Shown one piece after another: positions 58,828 to 64,000 of a DNA stretch of 64,000 nt. The DNA comes from Pseudomonas sp. BN411 (lineage in GTDB: Bacteria; Pseudomonadota; Gammaproteobacteria; Pseudomonadales; Pseudomonadaceae). Every line of letters begins with the position of its first letter. Within the stretch, counting starts at the first letter, position 1. The stretch covers positions 124,001-188,000 of the forward strand of contig NZ_SSOM01000055.1 of NCBI RefSeq assembly GCF_029871235.1. Reading direction: 5' to 3'. The notes beneath the pieces were generated by a model. It had not been told where the DNA came from. It searched no databases and saw only the letters and a program-made list of their open reading frames with translations. The position numbers and the translations under genes are program-made.

Positions 58828-59892
58828 ATGCGCAACCTGCTCAGTCGAAGCCTTAGCTGGCACGCTGGCCCACCCACTTGGGGCCCCGCTCTGATGGCGG
58901 GCATGGGCTGCGGCCTGCCGCTGGTGCTTGGCCTGTTCACCAGCCACAGCGGCTTCCTCTGGGCCGCCACCGGTGCGTTCCAGGCCGCCCTGGCCAATCC
59001 CTACCATCGACTCGGCATGTTGCGCATGAGCCTGCTCACGAGTCTCGGTGCAATCGCTGCCGGGATGGGCTTCTGGGCCGCAAGTCATCCGTTACTGAGC
59101 CTTGCCAGCTTTGCCTTCATGGGGCTGCTGTTGGCAGTGATGCAACGCTATGGCACGGAGTTCGGAAAGTTGGGCGCGGGGCTGGCGGTCTGCCTTTGCC
59201 TGGGTCAGGGCCAGGCGGGGCTAGGCAACCTGCACAACGGCCTGGCGGTGGGGGCCTTGTTCGCCATCGGCGGCTTGTGGGTGATGCTGCTGGCGTTCGC
59301 CCTGCGCGCCTCCCGGGGGATGCGGCTGTGGCCACTGATGCCACGACTGGGCAAGTTCGCACGGGTCATGCGTCGCCATGCCCAGCGTCTGCCCCAGCGT
59401 CTCTGGCTGATCCATGCGCTGGCCTGCAGCCTCGCGGGCGCCATGGCCGGTCTGGCAGTCAATCTGTCCGGGCTGCCACGGGGCTACTGGCTGACGCTCA
59501 CGGTGATGACCACTATTCAGATGGATCTCCATGGCAGCCTGGAGCGCGGCATCCAGCGCAGTCTGGGCAGCCTCATCGGAGCACTGATCCTGATCGGCAT
59601 CGGCAGCTGGCTGCAGAGCCCGGCGCTGCTGGTGGCCTGCATGCTGCCGCTGATCGTGCTAAGCCGCGCCTACATTGCCCATCACTATGGCCTGTTCGTG
59701 GTCCAGACCACCGTGTGTTTCGTGCTGCTGGCGGAGAGCCTTTCCAACGACTGGCACCTGCCCGAGCTTCGTCTCTACAACACGCTTCTCGGGGCTGGAT
59801 TGGCGCTACTGGTGGCCTATCTTGCCCACCGCGCGCGCCTGCGCTGGGCCACTCCCGCACCGCGAATGGAAACCGCTCCCCAGAGTGACTGA
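58828..59892 (+). CDS. FUSC-family inner-membrane protein
   Basis: 354 residues with about ten hydrophobic helices in two sets, separated by a basic stretch (RLGKFARVMRRHAQRLPQR). Helix content and GLPRGYWLTLTVMTTIQMD are typical of the fusaric-acid-resistance (FUSC/YccS) superfamily. A periplasmic adaptor or outer-membrane partner gene is absent, so an efflux role is only possible. I chose ATG at 58828 because AGGAG is eight bases upstream; the GTG at 58822 would be too close. Confidence 0.8.
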   Translation: MRNLLSRSLSWHAGPPTWGPALMAGMGCGLPLVLGLFTSHSGFLWAATGAFQAALANPYHRLGMLRMSLLTSLGAIAAGMGFWAASHPLLSLASFAFMGLLLAVMQRYGTEFGKLGAGLAVCLCLGQGQAGLGNLHNGLAVGALFAIGGLWVMLLAFALRASRGMRLWPLMPRLGKFARVMRRHAQRLPQRLWLIHALACSLAGAMAGLAVNLSGLPRGYWLTLTVMTTIQMDLHGSLERGIQRSLGSLIGALILIGIGSWLQSPALLVACMLPLIVLSRAYIAHHYGLFVVQTTVCFVLLAESLSNDWHLPELRLYNTLLGAGLALLVAYLAHRARLRWATPAPRMETAPQSD

Positions 59893-59904
59893 GCCTTTAC
59901 GCTT

Positions 59905-62900
59905 TCAGCCGCCCAGCAGTTGCTCGAGCTCTCGCTGCAGGCCCCCAAGGCTCGTCCGTATCGCTTCGCCCAGATGCATCAGTTCGGTGACATTGGCACC
60001 GCGTCGATGGGCAGCACCGAAGGCAATGCAATGGGCGAGCAGCGGCTGGGCGTCGATCAACTCCATCGCACCCTTGATCTTGTGCACCAGGCGCTCCAAG
60101 TCGTCCCAGCGTTCCTCGCGCAGCAGGCCCGCCATTTCCTGGCCATCGGCCTCGTTGGCCTTGTGCAATTCATGCATCAGCATGCGCGCCACTTCGGGTG
60201 ATCCCCCGGTAGCGCGATCCAGCAGGCTGAGGTCGAAGCGGACGGAGTGCTCGGCCCAGCCCGACACGGCGTCGAGGTCAACCACGCGCAGCAGGTAACG
60301 CTGCAGGCCTTCGAGACCGATGGGTTTGAACAGACAGTCGTCCATGCCGGATTCGCGACATCGCGCCAGTTCCTCCGGCTGGGCATTGGCGGTAAGGCCA
60401 ACGATCAGCGCCGGCTGCGTATCTCGTTCACGCTCGTACTTGCGGATGCGTCGTGCCAGCTCGTAGCCATCCACCACTGGCATGTTGCAGTCGGTAATGA
60501 GCAAGTCGAATGCCGACGCCATCCACAAGCGCAGCGCCTCCTCGCCATTCTCCGCCTGCTGCGCCGTCTGCCCCAGCAGCTCGAGTTGCTGCGCCAGCAT
60601 CATGCGATTGATCGGGTGATCATCCACCACCAGCACACGCAGGGCACCGGCGGGCAGATCGCGGACGGCCTGCGGCTCCGCGACCGTCGGCAGCGGCTCC
60701 AGCCGTGGCAGGCACAGGCTCACCGCGATCCGCGTTCCGACACCCACCTCGCTGCGCATATCCAGCTGGCCATCCATCATGCCCACCAACCGGCGGCAGA
60801 TGCTCAGGCCCAGACCGGTGCCACCGCGTCCCGCATTCATGCTACCGGCCACCTGGGTGAATGGCTGGAACAGCCGTTTCTGGTCGCCTTCGGCTATGCC
60901 GATCCCGCTGTCCTCGACCACCACGATCAGCTGCAGCTGCTCTTCGTCCACCGGACGGGCTTCCAGCTCCACGCGGATGGCGCCCTGGTCGGTGAACTTG
61001 ATGGCATTGCTGACGAGGTTCGAGAGGATCTGCTTGTAGCAGGACGGGTCCACCAGCACATCGTCCTGACTCTGGATTTCCAGACTCAGCGACAGTTGCA
61101 GCCCCTTCTGCCGCGCCAGCCCCTCGAACACGCGGATCACGGACTCGGTCAGCGCGCGGGGCGACTGGCGCCCAGGCTCCAGCGTCATGCGTCCGGACTC
61201 GATCTTGGCGATGTCGAGGATGTCGCCGATCAGTGCCAGCAGGGAGTCGGCAGAGCTGCGAGCCACCCGGATCGCCTCCCGATCCAGACGCTCGCGCTTC
61301 AGGGCCAGTTCGAGCATGCCGGTGATGGCGTTCAGCGGTGTGCGGATCTCATGGCTCATGGTGGCGAGGAAACTACTCTTCGCCACATTGGCGGATTCCG
61401 CCTGCTCCTTGGCCTGTCGCAGCTCCTCCATCAGACGGTTGCGCTCAGTGATGTCCACCCAGCCACAGATCAGGCCCCGGACGCGCTGCCTGGCATCGCG
61501 ATAGGGAATCGCCCAACAGGAGACCTCCAGCACGAAGTCGCGCAGGTGCAGTTGCTGGTCTCGGAACTGTGCCTCCCCCTGTTCCAGGGCACGCTGGCTC
61601 AGCTCATCCAGTACCCCCAGCTCTCCCTCGGCATCGGCATGCAGGCCGTCAACCTTTGCCAGTCGCCGGCCGATCAATGCTTCACGCGGCACGCCGATGG
61701 CTTCGATGAAACTGCGGTTGCAGGTGATGGTGCAGCCATCCAGGTCCCGTACCGACAGCGGAAAGGGGATCCCATCGATCAGCGAACGCTTGAAAGCCAA
61801 CTGGTCGTTCAAGCGACGCTGCTCCCGCTCGCGTCGGCGGACCTGGCGGCGCAGGTGAAGCACCCAGACGGCGAACAGCATCGCCACGAGCAGAAAGACG
61901 AAACCCACCTTAAAGAGCCGAGCCTGGTATTCGATCCAGCTGCTATCGGCCTCTTCGGCCCGGGTGTACCAGCGATTGATGATGCTGCCCAACTCGTCCG
62001 GGGAAATGGATAGCAATGCCTTATCGAGGATGCTCTGCAGTTCAGGCGCGTCGCGGGAAACGGCGAAGGCAAAGCGGCCTGGATCTCGGCCTACGGTGTC
62101 AGCGATGCGGAGCCGCCCCGGAAAGTAGCGGCTGATCAGGAATGTGGAAGACGCCATCGCATGCAGCGCCGCGTCGAACCTGCCCTCCACGACGCCCGAA
62201 AGCCCCTGGATTCCGGTTTCTACCTCCTGCAGCAGCAGCTTGGGGTAGTGATCGCGAATGTATGGGATCAGCGAATGCCCGGCCGGAATGGCGAGCCTGC
62301 GCCCGTCGAGGTCATCGAGCCCCTGCGGGCTGTTGTCGGAGTCCCGCACCACCAGCACGCTACTGGTGCTGAAGTATGGGCGGGTGAAGCTGAGACTCTG
62401 GCTGCGCTCAGGGGTGGAGAACAGCGTGGCGGCCATGTCAGCGCGTCTGGCGCGCAGGTCGGCGAGCATGTCCCGGGCCGAGGAGCGTGCACTGATCTCG
62501 AACTCCAGTCCCGTCCTCTGCCGGATCAGATCCAGGAGGTCCGGCACGATGCCCCGAAAACGGCCCTGGCTGTTGAAGAAGGTCATTGGCTCGAAGGTTT
62601 CATCTACCACCAGCCGCGCGGGGCCATGCCGCTCCAGCCAATGCAATTCGCGCTTGGTGAGCTGGGGGCGAAGATTGTCCAGGAACATGCCCGCGCCATC
62701 GCCCCAGCGCTTCACGATTTCGGCGCTCATGGTCTCCGGGATTGCGGCGATCGCCGCGTCGAGAATCCGCAGCAAGTTCTCGTTGCCCCTGGCCACGGAA
62801 AAGCTCACGCCTACGCCATCGAACCCGGCGAAATTGGCCATGCGCAGGTTGATGAGGTAACCCTGCCTTATCAGGTAGTTGGCGGCGATGGCGTCGCCGA

Positions 62901-63525
62901 TGAAGACATCGCTCTGATCGAACGCCACCGACTGCAGTGCGCTGCGCACCGAGTCGTAGCGGAACGAGCGCGCGTCGGGATAGGCCTGACAGAGCTTTTC
63001 CAGGCTCGGGCCTTCCGCGGAATAGGCCAGACGCAACCCGTCGAGGTTTCCCGACGCGGCACGCCGGTCATCGATGCGGGTCACCATCACCGGCTGCTGC
63101 TGCATGTAAGCGACGGTCTGGGACAGGCCGGGGCTGGCGGAGTCGCCGTCCATGCTGTTGCCCAGCAGGTCGATATTCCCGCTTCGCAGGGCGTCGCGGG
63201 CCAGCTCCCGGTCCGCAAAGCGCACCACTTCCGTCTCGACGCCGATGGACTGGGTGATCAGCCGTACGAAGTCCGCGGTCACGCCTTCGTAATCCTGGCC
63301 GCTGGCGGTGATGTCGAACGGCGGAAAGTCGGGCTCGTTGGTGCCGATCCGCAGGACGCGCTTCTCCCGCAGCCAGCGCGTGTCCCGTTCCTCCAACGGC
63401 ACTCTCAGGTCCCGGGCCTGGGAACGACCCAGCAGTTCCAGGCTGGGTTGATCCTCCGCCATGCAGTTCGCGGGCGGCAGCATGCCTGCGAGCAGAAGGC
63501 AGACGAACAGGGCGAAAAGACGCAT
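59905..63525 (-). CDS. rocS2: EvgS-like hybrid sensor kinase, RocS2-type
   Basis: 1206-residue membrane phosphorelay kinase. Order: signal peptide (1-22), two tandem periplasmic solute-binding-type domains (about 57-280 and 300-525), membrane helix (539-558), PAS (about 580-695), histidine-kinase domain with phospho-His725 (TMSHEIRTPLN), ATPase domain (DSGIGI, GGTGLGLSI), receiver with Asp1012 (ITDCNMP), and C-terminal Hpt with His1148 (LVHKIKGAM). In P. aeruginosa RocS2 works with RocA2 in the Roc network for cup fimbriae and efflux control. ATG at 63525 preferred; TTG at 63537 would overlap rocA2. Confidence 0.9.
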   Translation of the reverse strand: MRLFALFVCLLLAGMLPPANCMAEDQPSLELLGRSQARDLRVPLEERDTRWLREKRVLRIGTNEPDFPPFDITASGQDYEGVTADFVRLITQSIGVETEVVRFADRELARDALRSGNIDLLGNSMDGDSASPGLSQTVAYMQQQPVMVTRIDDRRAASGNLDGLRLAYSAEGPSLEKLCQAYPDARSFRYDSVRSALQSVAFDQSDVFIGDAIAANYLIRQGYLINLRMANFAGFDGVGVSFSVARGNENLLRILDAAIAAIPETMSAEIVKRWGDGAGMFLDNLRPQLTKRELHWLERHGPARLVVDETFEPMTFFNSQGRFRGIVPDLLDLIRQRTGLEFEISARSSARDMLADLRARRADMAATLFSTPERSQSLSFTRPYFSTSSVLVVRDSDNSPQGLDDLDGRRLAIPAGHSLIPYIRDHYPKLLLQEVETGIQGLSGVVEGRFDAALHAMASSTFLISRYFPGRLRIADTVGRDPGRFAFAVSRDAPELQSILDKALLSISPDELGSIINRWYTRAEEADSSWIEYQARLFKVGFVFLLVAMLFAVWVLHLRRQVRRREREQRRLNDQLAFKRSLIDGIPFPLSVRDLDGCTITCNRSFIEAIGVPREALIGRRLAKVDGLHADAEGELGVLDELSQRALEQGEAQFRDQQLHLRDFVLEVSCWAIPYRDARQRVRGLICGWVDITERNRLMEELRQAKEQAESANVAKSSFLATMSHEIRTPLNAITGMLELALKRERLDREAIRVARSSADSLLALIGDILDIAKIESGRMTLEPGRQSPRALTESVIRVFEGLARQKGLQLSLSLEIQSQDDVLVDPSCYKQILSNLVSNAIKFTDQGAIRVELEARPVDEEQLQLIVVVEDSGIGIAEGDQKRLFQPFTQVAGSMNAGRGGTGLGLSICRRLVGMMDGQLDMRSEVGVGTRIAVSLCLPRLEPLPTVAEPQAVRDLPAGALRVLVVDDHPINRMMLAQQLELLGQTAQQAENGEEALRLWMASAFDLLITDCNMPVVDGYELARRIRKYERERDTQPALIVGLTANAQPEELARCRESGMDDCLFKPIGLEGLQRYLLRVVDLDAVSGWAEHSVRFDLSLLDRATGGSPEVARMLMHELHKANEADGQEMAGLLREERWDDLERLVHKIKGAMELIDAQPLLAHCIAFGAAHRRGANVTELMHLGEAIRTSLGGLQRELEQLLGG

Positions 63526-63533
63526 GGAGACGA

Positions 63534-64000
63534 TCAAACCAGGGCGTTACGGTTGGCGAACTCCACCAGTTCGATCAGGGAACGGGCGTTGAGCTTGAGG
63601 AGAAGGCGGGTTTTGTAGGTACTGACGGTCTTGTTGCTGATGAACATCTCCTCGGCAATGTCCTTGTTGCTGTAGCCATTGGCGAGGAACTTGAGCACCA
63701 CCAGCTCGCGGTCGGATAGCCGCTCGATCATTTCGTTCTCGTCGGGCAGGCCGACCTGGCGCTTGCCGGACCTGATCACGTCGCTGGGGAAATAGCTGTA
63801 GCCGGACAGGACCGCCCGCACCGCCGCAGTCACTTCGGCGAGGTCGCCTTCCTTGCAGACGAAGCCCGCGGCGCCGGCCTGCATGCAGCGCGTCGCGTAG
63901 TGGTTGGGGTTCTGCCCGGTCAGCACCAGCACCCGCAGCGGCAGGTCCAGCGCGTGCAGGCGGGCGATGACATCCAGGCCGCCGAGCTTGGGAATTCCGA
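63534..64000 (-). CDS. rocA2: NarL/FixJ-type response regulator, RocA2-like, N-terminus off the right edge
   Basis: About 154 C-terminal residues are present. The tail of a receiver domain (GIPKLGGLDVIARL, LVLTGQN and GFVCKEGDLAEV with its conserved Lys) is followed by a LuxR-type helix-turn-helix (RLSDRELVVLKFLANGYSNK, then MFISNKTVSTYKTRLLLKL). The phospho-Asp and start codon lie beyond base 64000. The gene ends eight bases before the rocS2 ATG, so they are one operon and this is the probable target of the kinase. Confidence 0.88.
   Translation of the reverse strand, partial: GIPKLGGLDVIARLHALDLPLRVLVLTGQNPNHYATRCMQAGAAGFVCKEGDLAEVTAAVRAVLSGYSYFPSDVIRSGKRQVGLPDENEMIERLSDRELVVLKFLANGYSNKDIAEEMFISNKTVSTYKTRLLLKLNARSLIELVEFANRNALV

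Overview
The window is a chromosomal stretch of a high-GC gammaproteobacterium of the genus Pseudomonas, close to the P. aeruginosa group. Gene content and order (nqrA-F, aroP-like, gap-like, mfd, csiV, mtnP, nagZ, psrA, lexA-sulA, topA, fadBA, uspA, uup, slt, cheV, yegS-like, pirin, glycerol-type operon, moeA2-moaB2-mobA, opdQ-like porin, dgt, rocS2-rocA2) follow the P. aeruginosa PAO1 PA2994-PA3045 block as I remember it; this was not checked against a database. I see no prophage, insertion sequence, integrase or CRISPR array.

Left part (1-8.6 kb): the six-gene Na+/H+-translocating NADH:quinone oxidoreductase operon (minus strand, nqrF cut by the left edge), an aromatic amino-acid permease and a GAPDH with a long N-terminal extension, separated by strong terminators. 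8.7-17.8 kb: mfd, a CsiV-like envelope protein and a SWIM/SNF2 helicase on the plus strand, facing a minus-strand set for nucleoside salvage (mtnP) and muropeptide recycling (nagZ plus a YkuD protein with no signal peptide). 17.8-27.7 kb: psrA and lexA-sulA diverge, with two PsrA-like boxes and two LexA boxes between them; then topA, small conserved genes and fadBA, which carries a candidate PsrA site of its own.

27.7-38.2 kb: conserved housekeeping and hypothetical genes (uspA, uup, slt, a MOSC protein, cheV, a lipid-kinase-like gene, pirin). 38.2-44.2 kb: a compact operon of an alkyl-DHAP-synthase-like flavoprotein, a GlpD-like flavoprotein and an FGGY kinase, with a divergent AraC regulator and an inverted repeat at about -42. 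I propose this as a glycerol-ether (alkylglycerol) degradation pathway. 44.2-47.2 kb: molybdenum cofactor genes, a small lipoprotein and tRNA-Pro(CGG).

47.4-54.8 kb: a glutaredoxin-like gene, a DUF5610-type protein, a TetR/GST/PNPOx/metallo-hydrolase detoxification group with a clear palindromic operator, an OprD-family porin and an Amt transporter. 55-64 kb: the ElaB/YqjD-YqjE-YqjK-like envelope trio, an EAL phosphodiesterase with a C-terminal sensor-like region, dgt, a FUSC-type membrane protein and a RocS2/RocA2-type EvgS-like phosphorelay whose response regulator is cut by the right edge.

Three families of inverted repeats lie in intergenic gaps, two of them between convergent genes.
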